Below are positions 33,063 through 43,208 of a DNA stretch of 64,000 bases, one piece after another. Both the position numbers and the translations under genes were made by a program. The stretch comes from Actinokineospora sp. NBRC 105648 (lineage in GTDB: Bacteria > Actinomycetota > Actinomycetes > Mycobacteriales > Pseudonocardiaceae). How positions within the stretch are numbered: position 1 is the first letter of the stretch; the number at the start of each line of letters is the position of its first letter. The notes beneath the pieces were generated by a model. It saw only the letters and a program-made list of their open reading frames with translations, was not told where the DNA came from and did no database searches. Where the stretch lies: positions 1 through 64,000 of the forward strand of contig NZ_BSTR01000013.1 in the NCBI RefSeq assembly GCF_030269645.1. The letters are read 5' to 3'.

Positions 33063-34018
33063 GCGGCGGCCCCCAGCCTGATCCTCGGGTCCAGCCACGC
33101 GTGGATCACGTCCGTGAGCAGCTGGACCAGCACGAACACGGTCACCGACAGCATCAAGAGCACCTGCACCACCGGGTAGTCCCGCCGGGTGATGCCCTGT
33201 TCGACCAACAGCCCCAAACCGGGCCAGGCGAAGATCGACTCCACCAGTACCGCACCGCCCAAGAGGGCACCGGTCTGAAGGCCGAGCGTGGTTATCGCTA
33301 CCGGCAGCGCCCCGCGAAGAGCGTGTCGGAGCACTACCTCCCGACGCTTGACCCCGGCAGCACGAACCGTGGTCACGTAGTCCTGTCGCAGCTCTCCGCG
33401 CAGGGTCTCGGCGAGGAAGCCGGTAAGCACACCTGCCACCGGCAGCCCCAGACACACCGCAGGTAAGACCAGGTATTGCACCGTGATGTCGACCCGGTCC
33501 AAGAGCCCATTGGGAGGCACTCCCCCCGTCGGCAGCACGCGAAACAGCACGCCGAAGACGATGATCAGCAGCACCCCGGTGACGAAGGTCGGTAGCGCTA
33601 CCGCCGCTGTGTGGAACGCGGTGAGCGCGCGGTCGACCCACCGGCTGCGGGTAGCCGCCCATAGCGGTCCGAGCAGCAGCGCGACGAGCACCGCCAGCAC
33701 CAAGGCCGCCAGGGTCAGCGTGACCGTGTTGCCCAGGCCGTCGCCGACCAGCTCGGCGATGTCGCCGCCGATCAGGTACGACCGCCCGAGGTCACCGCTG
33801 AGCAGGCCGCCGATCCACTGCCCGTACTGGGTGACCACCGGCAGGTCCAAGCCGAGGTCGTGCCGGATCGCGGCCACCACCTCCGGTGACGCGTCCGGGC
33901 CCGCGAGGGCCGCGGCCGCGTCACCGGGGATCGCCCGCAGCACCAGGAAGATCAGCACTGAGGCGAGCCAGAGCACGATCAGCGCCGAGGGCGCCCGGCG
34001 CAGCAGGTAGCGGGTCAT
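33059..34018 (-). CDS. dppB: DppB-type ABC transporter permease
   Basis: 319 residues, starting MTRYLLRRAPSALIVLWLAS, a typical first helix of DppB/OppB. The family block VVTQYGQWIGGLLSGDLGRS follows, then five more helices and the EAA-type loop TTVRAAGVKRREVVLRHALR. The start at 34018 overlaps the upstream binding-protein stop by 4 bp. An upstream extension of the open frame through the binding-protein gene is a shadow. Confidence 0.92.
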   Translation of the reverse strand: MTRYLLRRAPSALIVLWLASVLIFLVLRAIPGDAAAALAGPDASPEVVAAIRHDLGLDLPVVTQYGQWIGGLLSGDLGRSYLIGGDIAELVGDGLGNTVTLTLAALVLAVLVALLLGPLWAATRSRWVDRALTAFHTAAVALPTFVTGVLLIIVFGVLFRVLPTGGVPPNGLLDRVDITVQYLVLPAVCLGLPVAGVLTGFLAETLRGELRQDYVTTVRAAGVKRREVVLRHALRGALPVAITTLGLQTGALLGGAVLVESIFAWPGLGLLVEQGITRRDYPVVQVLLMLSVTVFVLVQLLTDVIHAWLDPRIRLGAAA

Positions 34019-35583
34019 CCCAGGTAGGCCTTGCTCAGGTCCAGCTCCCGCCTGCGCGACCAGTCCACGTCGTGCAGGTTCGACCGGGTGACGAACTGCT
34101 CGAAGACCACGCCGATCTCGGCGAGGAAGGCGTTGTCGAGGAGCTGGTTGGACAGCGTCTTGTAGGCGGCGGTGGCCTCGGGACCGGTCGCGGTCGGCAG
34201 CTGCCACGCCTTCTCGGCGGCGGCGGTGTACTCCGGCGACAGGAAGTGCGAGGAGTTGCGGCGGGCGTTGAACGGGTAGGCGCTCACGGTCAGCGTGGAC
34301 GGGGAGAACTGCGCCCACGAGTGGCTGGTCGTCCACAGCCCGGGGAACTGCGCGCCGATGAGCTGCTTGACGAACTGGGTGGAGTCGACCGGGGTGAGCT
34401 TCACCGTGATGCCCGCGTCGGCCAGGTCCTTCTGCACGACCTGGGCGATGGCGGTGTAGACCTGATCGTTGCCGACGTAGGCCAGCGGGATCTCCGGCAC
34501 CGGCTTGCCGTACTCGGCCAGCAGCGCCTTGGCCTTGGCGATGTCGTGCCGGTAGCGGCCGTCGAGCTCCTGGTCGTAGGCCGGGCTGGTCTTGGGCCAG
34601 GGCAGCGAGACCGGGTAGCCCTTGTCCCGGAAGACCTCCTTGATGATCCGGTCCTTGTCCAGGGCGTAGGCCACGGCCTGGCGCACCCGCGCGTCCTCGA
34701 GCCCGGGGGCGGTCACGTTCAGGCCGACGTAGGCCTGCAGCTCGGCGCCCTCCAGCTGGACCGCCTTGACGCCCTCGGTGGTGGCGGCCGACTCCGCGTC
34801 GCGGTAGCCGACGCCGCGGGCGAGCTGCACCTGGCCCGAGCGCACCGCGGCGACGAGCGACTGGCTGTCCGGGATGACGCGGACGTGCACGCCGTCGAGG
34901 TAGGGCGCGCCGTCCCAGTAGTCGGCGTTGCGGGAGAACTTCAGCTCGGTGTTCGGCTTCCAGGCGTCGAACTTGAACGCGCCGGTGCCGACGAACCGCT
35001 TGCCGGTGGCGATGTCGGCCGCGGACTCCGAGTCGATCACCGGCACGGTGTCGAGCAGGTCGAACAGGTTGCTCACCGGGTGCTCCAGGTGCAGCACCAC
35101 CTCCTGGGCCGACGGCGTGTCGATCGAGGTGATCGTCTTCGCGGTGCTGAGCAGCTGGCCGTTCCACTTCGGGTCGGCGTAGGAGGCGAGCGAGAACTTG
35201 ACGTCGGCCGAGGTGAACGGCCGTCCGGTGTGGAACTTCACACCGTCGCGCAGCTTGAGGGTGAGGGTCTTGCCGCCGTCGGCGGCCTGCCACTCGGTCG
35301 CCAGCGCGGGCTTGGGCTCGAGCTTGTCGCGGTCGTAGTGCACCAGCGTGTCGTAGACGAGGCCGACCAGGGTGGTGATCGCCACGTTGCTGTTGGTGAA
35401 CACGTTGCCGGGCACCAGGTCCAGGTTGACGCCCACCTCGGCGACACCACCGGGCTTGGGGGTGGCCGAGGCACCGGCGCCGCCGGTCTGGGCGTCCACG
35501 GCGGACTGGCAGGCGGTGGCGGCGAGCAGCACGGCGGCCGCCGCCGTGGCCTTGAGCGTCGCGCGTCTGGTCAGTGCGGTCAT
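34015..35583 (-). CDS. ABC transporter substrate-binding lipoprotein (SBP family 5)
   Basis: 522 residues. The signal ends in a lipobox (LLAATACQS), so the protein is a membrane-attached lipoprotein. SBP_bac_5 blocks: PALATEWQAADGGKTLTLKL, then RDGVKFHTGRPFTSADVKFS, VGTGAFKFDAWKP and LNVTAPGLEDARVRQAVAYA. The ATG at 35583 follows AGGAAGG and overlaps the ROK gene stop (ATGA). It delivers the ligand to DppB/DppC. The neighbouring sulfatase and sulfonate/sulfate-ester dioxygenase suggest a sulfur-containing ligand, which is inferred. Confidence 0.92.
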   Translation of the reverse strand: MTALTRRATLKATAAAAVLLAATACQSAVDAQTGGAGASATPKPGGVAEVGVNLDLVPGNVFTNSNVAITTLVGLVYDTLVHYDRDKLEPKPALATEWQAADGGKTLTLKLRDGVKFHTGRPFTSADVKFSLASYADPKWNGQLLSTAKTITSIDTPSAQEVVLHLEHPVSNLFDLLDTVPVIDSESAADIATGKRFVGTGAFKFDAWKPNTELKFSRNADYWDGAPYLDGVHVRVIPDSQSLVAAVRSGQVQLARGVGYRDAESAATTEGVKAVQLEGAELQAYVGLNVTAPGLEDARVRQAVAYALDKDRIIKEVFRDKGYPVSLPWPKTSPAYDQELDGRYRHDIAKAKALLAEYGKPVPEIPLAYVGNDQVYTAIAQVVQKDLADAGITVKLTPVDSTQFVKQLIGAQFPGLWTTSHSWAQFSPSTLTVSAYPFNARRNSSHFLSPEYTAAAEKAWQLPTATGPEATAAYKTLSNQLLDNAFLAEIGVVFEQFVTRSNLHDVDWSRRRELDLSKAYLG

Positions 35584-36791
35584 CGGGTGGGCGCCTTCCT
35601 GGCTGGTGGTTCCGAACGCGGGGCGGGTTCGAGGAGGTCGAGCGGGTGGTCGAAGAGCCGGTTGAGCAGGCCGGTGCACGCGGCCGTGGCCTGCAGCGTG
35701 GGGCCGAAGCGGGTCACCGAGACGATGTCGGCGCCGGGCAGGGTCGTGGTGGTGGCGAAGGCGTGCAGCAGGTCCGGCAGCCGCTCGGCCGGGTCGGTGA
35801 TCGCCTGGCCGCCGAGCACCACCCGGTCGGGGTTGAGCGCGTCGCGCAGCAGGCCGACGGCCCGGCCAAGCGCGGCGGCCCGGTCGGCGAGCAGCCGCTG
35901 GGCCGCCGGTTCACCCGCGCGGGCGGCGGCGCGGACCAGGCGGATGTCCGGCTCTGCGACGACCCCTTGGCGCACCGCGTTCTCGGCCACGGTCCGGTCG
36001 GCCACGGTCGCCTCCAGGCAGCCGGTGGACCCGCACGGACATCGGGTGTCGCCGCCGATCGGCAGGTGCGCGATGCTGCCGCCGCCACCGGGGCCGCGGT
36101 GCAGCGAGCCGTCGACCGCGAGGACCATGCCGACGACCTCGCGGGCGTAGAAGTACAGCAGGCTCGACACCCGCGGCCCCCAGCCGAAGAGCAGCTCCGC
36201 GTTGGCCATCGCGGCGACGTGGCCGTCCAGGTGCACGGGGTAGCCGGTGGCGCGGTGCAGCAGGTCGGCGGCGGGCACCCGGTGCCAGCCGAGGCGCTCG
36301 TGGTCGAGCAGGCCGCGCTCGGTGTCGACCAGACCACCGCTCGCCAGGCCGATGCCGACCACGGTGCGCCGGGACCAGCGGCGCAAGAAGGAGCGCACCT
36401 TTCCCGCTATGTGGGCAAGTGCGTCCTCCGCGCTGCCGGGAGGTGTTGGGATTTCCTCGGAGTCCAAGAGGTTCCCGCGCAGATCCGCGAGTCCGTAGGT
36501 GGTGGTGCTCACGCCGATGTGCACGCCGCACGCGGCGAAGACGGTGTCGTCGAGGTCGATCGGCACCCGCGGCCTGCCGATCGCGCCCGCCGGGACCAGC
36601 TCGGGGAACTCCCGCAGCAGACCGATCTCGATGAGCGCGGCCACCTGCCTGCTCACCGTCGGCATGCTCAGCCCGGTGTGCTCGCCGATGGCCGCGCGGG
36701 AGAGCGGACCCTCGCGGCGGATCACCGCGAGCACCGCGGCGGCGTTGGCCGCGCGGACGCCGGTGCGCGGCGGGCGCAGGGTGTCGGTCAA
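35580..36791 (-). CDS. ROK family transcriptional regulator
   Basis: 403 residues: N-terminal winged helix (about 15-75, [20 protein letters not shown]) followed by a ROK/ASKHA sugar-kinase-like domain with the zinc motif [11 protein letters not shown]. The ROK nucleotide-binding consensus is only partly kept, so it is more likely a regulator than a kinase. It is the first gene of a six-gene operon with the transporter and sulfatase, all joined by short gaps or 4-bp overlaps, so it probably regulates its own operon in response to a sugar-like ligand. It is divergent from the AtsK-like dioxygenase. Confidence 0.9.
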   Translation of the reverse strand: MTDTLRPPRTGVRAANAAAVLAVIRREGPLSRAAIGEHTGLSMPTVSRQVAALIEIGLLREFPELVPAGAIGRPRVPIDLDDTVFAACGVHIGVSTTTYGLADLRGNLLDSEEIPTPPGSAEDALAHIAGKVRSFLRRWSRRTVVGIGLASGGLVDTERGLLDHERLGWHRVPAADLLHRATGYPVHLDGHVAAMANAELLFGWGPRVSSLLYFYAREVVGMVLAVDGSLHRGPGGGGSIAHLPIGGDTRCPCGSTGCLEATVADRTVAENAVRQGVVAEPDIRLVRAAARAGEPAAQRLLADRAAALGRAVGLLRDALNPDRVVLGGQAITDPAERLPDLLHAFATTTTLPGADIVSVTRFGPTLQATAACTGLLNRLFDHPLDLLEPAPRSEPPARKAPTR

Positions 36792-37074
36792 GGGGAACCT
36801 CTCGCGGATGCCCGCTTTTGTTCGGCGGACTGGAAAAGGACACGGGTGGCGTCGATGGGGTACCGGTGGTGGTCAACGACAGCGGTGCACAGCCGAAGAC
36901 TCCGTTCGTCCACACGGGATGTCAACGACGTCCGGGATATGGAATTCGGTCACCCACTTATTTTCAGTGCTTGACGGAAGCTTGTTGACCGCGCTGGGCC
37001 GTTCGTACCGTCGAGGAGCGGGGCCGCCCGCCCGCAGCCGCGATCGCGGCGCCACCCCTTGGAAAGGAACCGCT
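36792..37074. promoter_or_regulatory. Divergent promoter region of ROK operon and dioxygenase
   Basis: 283 bp. On the minus strand a TTGACA -35 candidate lies at 36925-36920 with GAGTCT 17 bp further, a weak -10. On the plus strand TTGACC (36985-36990) is followed 15 bp later by TACCGT. The sequence GTCAACGAC occurs twice (near 36872 and 36921) as a direct repeat and could be a regulator site. All assignments are by eye. Confidence 0.35.
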
Positions 37075-38010
37075 GTGAGCCTGTCTGTGGAAAGCGTGGG
37101 AACCGAGGACCAGGCGGTCTCCGTGGTCCGCCTCGGTTCGGCCATCGGCGCCCGGGTCGACGGCGTGGCGCTCGGCGGCGACCTGTCCGCCGACACCGTC
37201 GCCGCGATCCGCGCCGCGCTGCTCAAGCACAAGGTGATCTTCTTCCGCGGCCAGCAGCACCTCGACGACGCCGGCCAACTCGCGTTCGGCGAGCTGCTCG
37301 GCAGCCCGACGCTGGCGCACCCGACCGTGCGCGGCCGGGAGAACGCCAACGTCCTGCCGATCGACTCCGACTACGGCAAGGCCAACAGCTGGCACACCGA
37401 CGTCACCTTCGTCGACCGGGTGCCCGCGATCTCCATCCTGCGCGCCGTGCACCTGCCGCCCTACGGCGGCGACACGACGTGGGCCAACACGGTGGCGGCC
37501 TACGAGTCGCTCCCCTTGTCGCTCAAGGCTTTGGTTGACGGCCTGTGGGCGCTGCACACCAACGCCTACGACTACGCGGCCAACATCGACGAGCTGCGCA
37601 TCGGCGGCGTCGACGTCAAGACCGAGCAGTACCGGGCCGAGTTCGTCTCCGACGTCTACGAGACCGAGCACCCGGTGGTGCGCGTGCACCCGGAGACCGG
37701 CGAGCGGGCGCTGCTGCTGGGGCACTTCGTGAAGCGGCTCATCGGGCTCACCTCGACCGAGTCGCAGGCGCTCTACCAGCTGCTGCAGGCCAGGGTGACC
37801 CGGCTGGAGCACACCGTCCGCTGGCACTGGGAGGCCGGCGACGTCGCGATCTGGGACAACCGCGCCACCCAGCACTACGCCGTCGCCGACTACGACGACC
37901 AGGCCCGCAGGCTGCACCGGATCACCCTGGCGGGCGACGTCCCGGTGAGCATCGAGGGCACCCCCAGCGTCGTGCGCACCGGCGACGCCTCGCACTACTC
38001 GGCGCTGTAG
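37075..38010 (+). CDS. TauD/AtsK-like alpha-ketoglutarate-dependent dioxygenase
   Basis: 311-residue Fe(II)/2-oxoglutarate oxygenase. The iron ligands are His107 and Asp109 (SWHTDVTF) and His267 ([11 protein letters not shown]); an arginine in the following RRLHR binds 2-oxoglutarate. Family members release sulfite from taurine (TauD) or cleave alkyl sulfates (AtsK). The GTG at 37075 follows AAAGGA. It is divergent from the ROK-transporter-sulfatase operon, so use of alkyl sulfate or sulfonate as sulfur source is the most likely role. TauD versus AtsK specificity cannot be separated by eye; the sulfatase context leans to AtsK. Confidence 0.9.
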   Translation: MSLSVESVGTEDQAVSVVRLGSAIGARVDGVALGGDLSADTVAAIRAALLKHKVIFFRGQQHLDDAGQLAFGELLGSPTLAHPTVRGRENANVLPIDSDYGKANSWHTDVTFVDRVPAISILRAVHLPPYGGDTTWANTVAAYESLPLSLKALVDGLWALHTNAYDYAANIDELRIGGVDVKTEQYRAEFVSDVYETEHPVVRVHPETGERALLLGHFVKRLIGLTSTESQALYQLLQARVTRLEHTVRWHWEAGDVAIWDNRATQHYAVADYDDQARRLHRITLAGDVPVSIEGTPSVVRTGDASHYSAL

Positions 38011-38064
38011 GCACCTTTTTGTCCACTATGGACTGATCGGTCCGCGGACGTGGAACCGTCGACC

Positions 38065-38096
38065 ACGGGGGGAGCGGGCCCGCCCGCTCCCCCCGT
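38065..38096. terminator. Bidirectional hairpin terminator
   Basis: ACGGGGGGAGCGGG (38065-38078) pairs perfectly with CCCGCTCCCCCCGT (38083-38096) around a 4-nt loop. It lies between the convergent dioxygenase (stop 38010) and the gene ending at 38116. A small palindrome, GTCCACTATGGAC, sits just before it at 38021-38033. Confidence 0.85.
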
Positions 38097-38115
38097 CGGC
38101 AGGCAAACAGGTGAG

Positions 38116-39258
38116 TCAGCCGCGCAGCAGGAGGTGGCGGTCTCGCCAGGCCAGGCGGAGCAGGGTGAGCGAGCCCGCGGACAGGCGTGGGTCGAGGCGG
38201 TCGATGGCCTCGTCGGTGAAGGGGATGTCGGATCGGCCGCCCTCACCGATCACGGTCCCCTCGTCGTTGGTCTTGACCAGTCCCGCGAAGAGCCGGTCGA
38301 AGACCTCGTCGTCGACCACGGCGACCGTGCGCTGGCTGGGCCCAAGGGTGAGGGCGTCCATGACGATCCCGTAGTACCAGAGCCGGAAGCGGCCGTCGGC
38401 CCGAGCGGCACCGAAGGACCGGAACGGTTCGGCGGTGTAGTCGACCGGGCTTGACCCGTCGGGTTCCGGGTTGCCGAGGAACTCCTCCGCGTACTCGCGC
38501 ATGATGTTGCGCCACAACGAGAAGTCGGCGCCGCGGTTGGCGACCGAGGTGGGCTGGAACCCGCCCGCGGGCATCACCGTGCACAGGCCGCCGCCGTCGG
38601 CCACCGCCCGGCCGTCGCGCTGGTGCAGGACGAACCGGTGGTCGCCGTCCCGGCCGCGCCGGATGGTCAGCGTGATGATCCCCGGCGACATCACCCGCCG
38701 CGCGGGGTCGAAGGGATCGCCGAGTGCCGCCCGCAGCGGCAGGGCGCCCCAGCGCGGCAGCGATCCACCCGCGGCCAGCCACGCCGCCTTGAACTCGTGG
38801 GCGAACGCCTCCCTGGCGTCGAACCCGGCGAAGAACGTCGTCAGCCCGAAGGTCAACGTGAAACCGTTGTCCCGCTTGACCTCCAGCAGCCGGTAGCTGG
38901 GGCGGTCGTCGAACAGCAACGGCCGCGCGAGATCTCGGACGGCGTGGCTGGGGGTGGCGTACCGATCGCCCGCCGCCGTCAGCGGCAGCACGTGGTCCGC
39001 CGACCCGAGCCGCGGCAACGGTTGTTCGGCGAACGAGGCAACCAGGACGACCTCGTCCAGCTCGACGGGCTCGGCCAGCAGCCAACCGGAGCCGGTCAGC
39101 ACGTGCCCACCGTCGGCGTGCTGGTCCCTGGAGTACAGGCGCAGCGCCGATTCCGAGAGTTCCCGCCCCAGAGCGCCCGGGGCCCGCCGAATCCGCAACC
39201 ACTCCTGCTGACTGCGGCGCACCAGGTCGGAAACGGCCGGTGCCGCGTCCCGCTCCAT
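38116..39258 (-). CDS. Uncharacterised protein with Nudix-like motif
   Basis: 380 residues, ATG at 39258 with GGAGG 7 nt upstream. I do not recognise the family with certainty. The C-terminal half contains MPAGGFQPTS and REYAEEFLGNPE, which resembles a Nudix box (G-x5-E-x7-REUxEExGU) with one extra residue, and GEGGRSDIPFTDEAIDRLD near the end. Such proteins are widespread in actinomycetes, sometimes with an N-terminal regulator domain; none is clear here. No signal or membrane segment is seen. It is a single gene divergent from the DUF2625 gene. Confidence 0.65.
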   Translation of the reverse strand: MERDAAPAVSDLVRRSQQEWLRIRRAPGALGRELSESALRLYSRDQHADGGHVLTGSGWLLAEPVELDEVVLVASFAEQPLPRLGSADHVLPLTAAGDRYATPSHAVRDLARPLLFDDRPSYRLLEVKRDNGFTLTFGLTTFFAGFDAREAFAHEFKAAWLAAGGSLPRWGALPLRAALGDPFDPARRVMSPGIITLTIRRGRDGDHRFVLHQRDGRAVADGGGLCTVMPAGGFQPTSVANRGADFSLWRNIMREYAEEFLGNPEPDGSSPVDYTAEPFRSFGAARADGRFRLWYYGIVMDALTLGPSQRTVAVVDDEVFDRLFAGLVKTNDEGTVIGEGGRSDIPFTDEAIDRLDPRLSAGSLTLLRLAWRDRHLLLRG

Positions 39259-39433
39259 CGGATACCTCCGAGAATCGAGGTCTTGCCACCGGCACTCGAC
39301 CGACGGGAGGACGTGTCGGGACCCGGCCAGTCTGGCACAAGCGCATGGACCGGTCCGGGCACCGCGCGCCATCAGTACCAGGGCGGTGGTTCCTCCGGCG
39401 GCGGTAAGTCGGCCGGTGGTCGATGATGGTCCA

Positions 39434-40117
39434 GTGCGACCACTGACCGATCTCCTCGACGTCCTCGACCCCGCGTGGCCCGCCCTGTCGGCGGAACTGG
39501 CGGCGGGTCCGGTGCTGGTGCTGCCCGTCGACGCGGAGCAGGGCAGGCGCTGCCTGTTGGAGTTGCAGGTCACGGCCCGTTCGACGCTGGGCGCGCTGGC
39601 GCTGCACACCGGCGGCCTGCTCGTGCTGGACGGCTGGCTGCGGGTGTACGGCGGCGGCTCCGAGCTGCCGAGCCTGACCGCGGTGAACGGCGCCGACCTG
39701 GCGGTTGGTCTGGTCGTCGCGCACGACGTGCTCGGTGGCGTGTTCGCGGTGAACGGACCGGGCTCGGCCGATGCCGGCCGGCCAGGGGCGCCGGGGCAGA
39801 TCGTGTACTTCGCGCCGGACACCGTGGCCTGGGAGTGCCTGGACATCGGCTACTCGGACTGGCTGTCCTGGCTGCTGACCGACGGCCCCGCCGAGTTCTA
39901 CCGGAGCCTGCACTGGCCGGGGTGGCAGATCGAGGCGGCGGCGCTCGAGCTGTCGCAGGGGATCGTGGTGTACCCGTTCCCGTGGTCGACGCAGGCGGCG
40001 GCGGACATGGGGGCCACCCGCAGGCGGCCGGTCCCGATGACGGAGCTGCTCGGCCTGGCCGAGAACTCGTGCGAGCAGCTGGGTCTGCCGTCCCCCGGGT
40101 TCCTCGGCACGCTCTGA
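39434..40117 (+). CDS. DUF2625 family protein
   Basis: 227 residues starting at a GTG (RPLTDLLDVLDPAWPAL). The blocks STLGALALHTGGLLVLDGWL, VYFAPDTVAWECLDIGYSDW and LHWPGWQIEAAALELSQGI match my memory of DUF2625, a cytosolic family of unknown function found in many bacteria. Upstream in-frame sequence to 39386 does not look like protein of this family, and no strong ribosome-binding site precedes the GTG, so the start is uncertain. Neighbours give no functional clue. Confidence 0.75.
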   Translation: MRPLTDLLDVLDPAWPALSAELAAGPVLVLPVDAEQGRRCLLELQVTARSTLGALALHTGGLLVLDGWLRVYGGGSELPSLTAVNGADLAVGLVVAHDVLGGVFAVNGPGSADAGRPGAPGQIVYFAPDTVAWECLDIGYSDWLSWLLTDGPAEFYRSLHWPGWQIEAAALELSQGIVVYPFPWSTQAAADMGATRRRPVPMTELLGLAENSCEQLGLPSPGFLGTL

Positions 40118-40231
40118 CCACTCCCGCGCGGCGAGCCGGTGGCGCGGGCGACATCAGCCGCCTCGGCTATCGAGACCGAGGTGGCCCTGGCGGGATCCCG
40201 CGCCGAAGGCTGCCGCCGGACCGACCGCGCT

Positions 40232-40300
40232 GGTTCGGCGGGCCACCGCGCTACACCTGGGTCAGGCCGGGTTCTGCGGGGCCACCGCGCCACGTCTGGG

Positions 40301-40307
<7 letters not shown>
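40232..40307. repeat. Two tandem 38-bp repeats at the dhbC stop
   Basis: Units 40232-40269 and 40270-40307 share the core GGCCACCGCG and CTGGGTCAGGC. The second unit contains the stop codon of the isochorismate synthase gene (40301-40303). The duplication may have arisen from the gene's 3' end. Confidence 0.7.
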
Positions 40308-41419
<1,112 letters not shown>

Positions 41420-41503
41420 AGGCTGCTCCGTTCGGGTCTGGATGTCCGCTGGTTTCGGGTGTCCACCGGTTTGGATGTCCACTGGATGTCCACTGTGGAG
41501 TGA

Positions 41504-42280
41504 TCAGCTGGCGAGGGTGGCGCCGCCGTCGACGTAGAGGTTCTGCAGGGTGATGTGCCGGGCCCGGTCCGAGGCCAGGAACAGCACCGCGTCGGCGACG
41601 TCCGCGGCCGCGGCGAGGCGACCGAGTGGGATGCCGACCCGGTAGGACCCCGGGCTGCCCTCGATCACCTGGCGGGCCCCGGCGCCGGTCCACAGCGCGC
41701 GCTGGGCGGGGGTGTCGGTGGCGCCGGGCGAGACGATGTTGCACCGGATGCCGTGCTCGGCGAGCTCGAGCCCGAGGCACCGGGTGAACATGGTGGCGGC
41801 CGCCGCGGCGGCGGCGTGCGCGGCGAACCCGGCGCGCGGCACACCGGCGGCGTCCGAGCCGACGGTGATGATCGCGCCCGAGCCCCGGGCCACCATCTGG
41901 CGGGCCACCGCGCGGGAGGTGAAGAAGACACCGTCGACTTGGGCGGCGAAGGTGGACAGCCAGTCGTCGTCAGTGGACGCCAGCACCGGACCCGGGCGCG
42001 GGACACCGGCGACGGTCACCAGCAGGTCGATCGGTCCAAGATCGGTGCGCACCCGCTCGACCAACCGGTCGACGGCGGCGGAGTAGCTCACGTCCACGGC
42101 GTAGGGGCGTACCCGGGCCCGCCGCGCGACCTGCTCGGCGACCACGGCCTCGACCAGCACCGGGTCGGCGCCCACGGCCGCGACCTGCGCGTTCTCGCCC
42201 GCCAGGGCCGCGACGACGGCGGCACCGATGGCCTGGTCCGCGCCGGTCACCAGGGCGACCGCGCCCGCGAAACCAGACAT
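41504..42280 (-). CDS. dhbA: 2,3-dihydro-2,3-dihydroxybenzoate dehydrogenase-like SDR lacking catalytic Tyr/Lys
   Basis: 258-residue short-chain dehydrogenase clearly of the DhbA/EntA branch: FTRCLGLELAEHGIRCNIVS, PGATDTPAQRALWTGAGA and HITLQNLYVDGGATL. The active-site segment normally reads A-Y-A-x-S-K; here it is AAHAAAAAAATMF, so the catalytic Tyr is His and the Lys is Ala. The nucleotide-binding loop is TGADQAIG rather than TGxxxGIG. The active-site Ser (VGSDAAG) is present. The fold is intact with no frameshift, so either the protein is inactive or has a changed role. The ATG at 42280 has GGGGAG 5 nt upstream. It lies under an iron box and is followed by isochorismate synthase. Confidence 0.85.
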   Translation of the reverse strand: MSGFAGAVALVTGADQAIGAAVVAALAGENAQVAAVGADPVLVEAVVAEQVARRARVRPYAVDVSYSAAVDRLVERVRTDLGPIDLLVTVAGVPRPGPVLASTDDDWLSTFAAQVDGVFFTSRAVARQMVARGSGAIITVGSDAAGVPRAGFAAHAAAAAAATMFTRCLGLELAEHGIRCNIVSPGATDTPAQRALWTGAGARQVIEGSPGSYRVGIPLGRLAAAADVADAVLFLASDRARHITLQNLYVDGGATLAS

Positions 42281-42313
42281 CCGCACTCCCCGCTGTCGCC
42301 CGTCGAGCAGTAT

Positions 42314-42327
42314 TTAGGCTAGCCTAA
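42314..42327. promoter_or_regulatory. IdeR/DmdR iron box
   Basis: TTAGGCTAGCCTAA is a perfect 14-bp palindrome matching the core of the actinobacterial iron-box consensus (TTAGGTTAGGCTAACCTAA). It lies 34-47 bp upstream of the DhbA-like gene start, in promoter position. It predicts repression of the dhbA-dhbC unit when iron is sufficient. Confidence 0.88.
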
Positions 42328-42382
42328 CCTGGCCTGGAGCGGCAGTGGGTGTGTCCTACGTCCTGCGGGGTGGACAACCGAA

Positions 42383-42409
42383 CGGGGCGGTCCACAGTGG
42401 ACCGCCCCG
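42383..42409. terminator. Perfect 27-bp palindrome, likely terminator
   Basis: CGGGGCGGTCCAC (42383-42395) and GTGGACCGCCCCG (42397-42409) pair around one base. It lies 30 bp after the PRC-barrel gene stop on the minus strand and ahead of the iron-box promoter, so it probably terminates that gene. The centre carries the short palindrome GTCCACAGTGGAC found elsewhere in the window. Confidence 0.65.
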
Positions 42410-42438
42410 GTGCGTACCCGCGGGTGTGGTGGGTGGCG

Positions 42439-42789
42439 TCAGCGCCGCGCGAGCCTGCGCTCGGGGGCGGTGCCGTAGTCGAGGTGGTAGTGCGCGAACA
42501 CCTTGGGCTCGTCGGCCGCCAGCAGCTCACCGTCGGTGGGGATGCCGGGGGCGTCGCGGACCAGGTCCTTGTTGTACCGCACGCGGACGGCCTTGGGGGT
42601 CACCGTGACACCGTCGGCCGGGACGAACACCAGGTGGCGGCGGTTGAGGAAGCCGTACTCGACCGTCAGGAAGCTCGGCTCGTCGGTGAGCGTGTCGACG
42701 TAGACCGCCTCCAGCGCACCGATCTTCTTGGACTCGGGGTCGATGACGTCCAAGCCGACCCAGTCACGCAGGTTCTCCACGGGGAACAT
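42439..42789 (-). CDS. PRC-barrel domain protein
   Basis: 116 residues. The PRC-barrel fold spans about 1-85: NLRDWVGLDVIDPESKKIG, then VYVDTLTDEPSFLTVEYG and RRHLVFVPADGV. A short tail contains a conserved HYHLDYG near the end, frequent in actinobacterial PRC-barrel proteins. The ATG at 42789 fits the usual N terminus (MFPVENLRDW); the ribosome-binding site is weak. These small soluble proteins are often linked to RNA processing or stress, but the specific role is unknown. Confidence 0.83.
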   Translation of the reverse strand: MFPVENLRDWVGLDVIDPESKKIGALEAVYVDTLTDEPSFLTVEYGFLNRRHLVFVPADGVTVTPKAVRVRYNKDLVRDAPGIPTDGELLAADEPKVFAHYHLDYGTAPERRLARR

Positions 42790-42980
42790 GTCTGGAAAGT
42801 ACCCCGGAGCCGGGTGGGCGAACCGTGGGCGCGCGCACATGCTGCCCGGTCGGGTGACTTGGGCTTGCTGTGGCTGGTTCGTGCTTGTGGCTGTCGCGCG
42901 GGCTTCTGCTGTGGGGCTGGATTGGGTGAGCCCTGGGTTGGGCTGTGCTGCGGGGCTATCGCGCGAGTTGTGCTGTGGGG

Positions 42981-43123
42981 GCTGGATTGGGTGAACCTGT
43001 TTTGTCTGGGGCCCCTAAGAAAAGAGGCGCAGTGGGTAGAGCGGGTGGGAAAGGGATACCCACCGCCTGGGCCAGGCTAGCGCCTCTTTTCTCCCCAGAC
43101 AAAACAGGTTCACCCAATCCAGC
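42981..43123 (-). repeat. Structured palindromic element, type C (second copy)
   Basis: 143 bp, the reverse complement of the element at 24295-24437 with very few changes; here the outer arms pair perfectly (GGATTGGGTGAACCTG with CAGGTTCACCCAATCC). It lies 186 bp downstream of the minus-strand dehydrogenase stop at 43309 and has the same orientation relative to that gene as the first copy has to its own upstream gene. A partial arm copy (GGCTGGATTGGGTGA) sits at about 42915-42929. Otherwise 42790-43308 holds no gene. Confidence 0.88.
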
Positions 43124-43208
43124 AGTGTGGTGCGCGAGTTGCGGTGGTGCGGCGGTCGGGAACCGGGGGTTGCAGAGGTGCTGCCATTGCGGTCGGAGCG
43201 GCGGTTGG

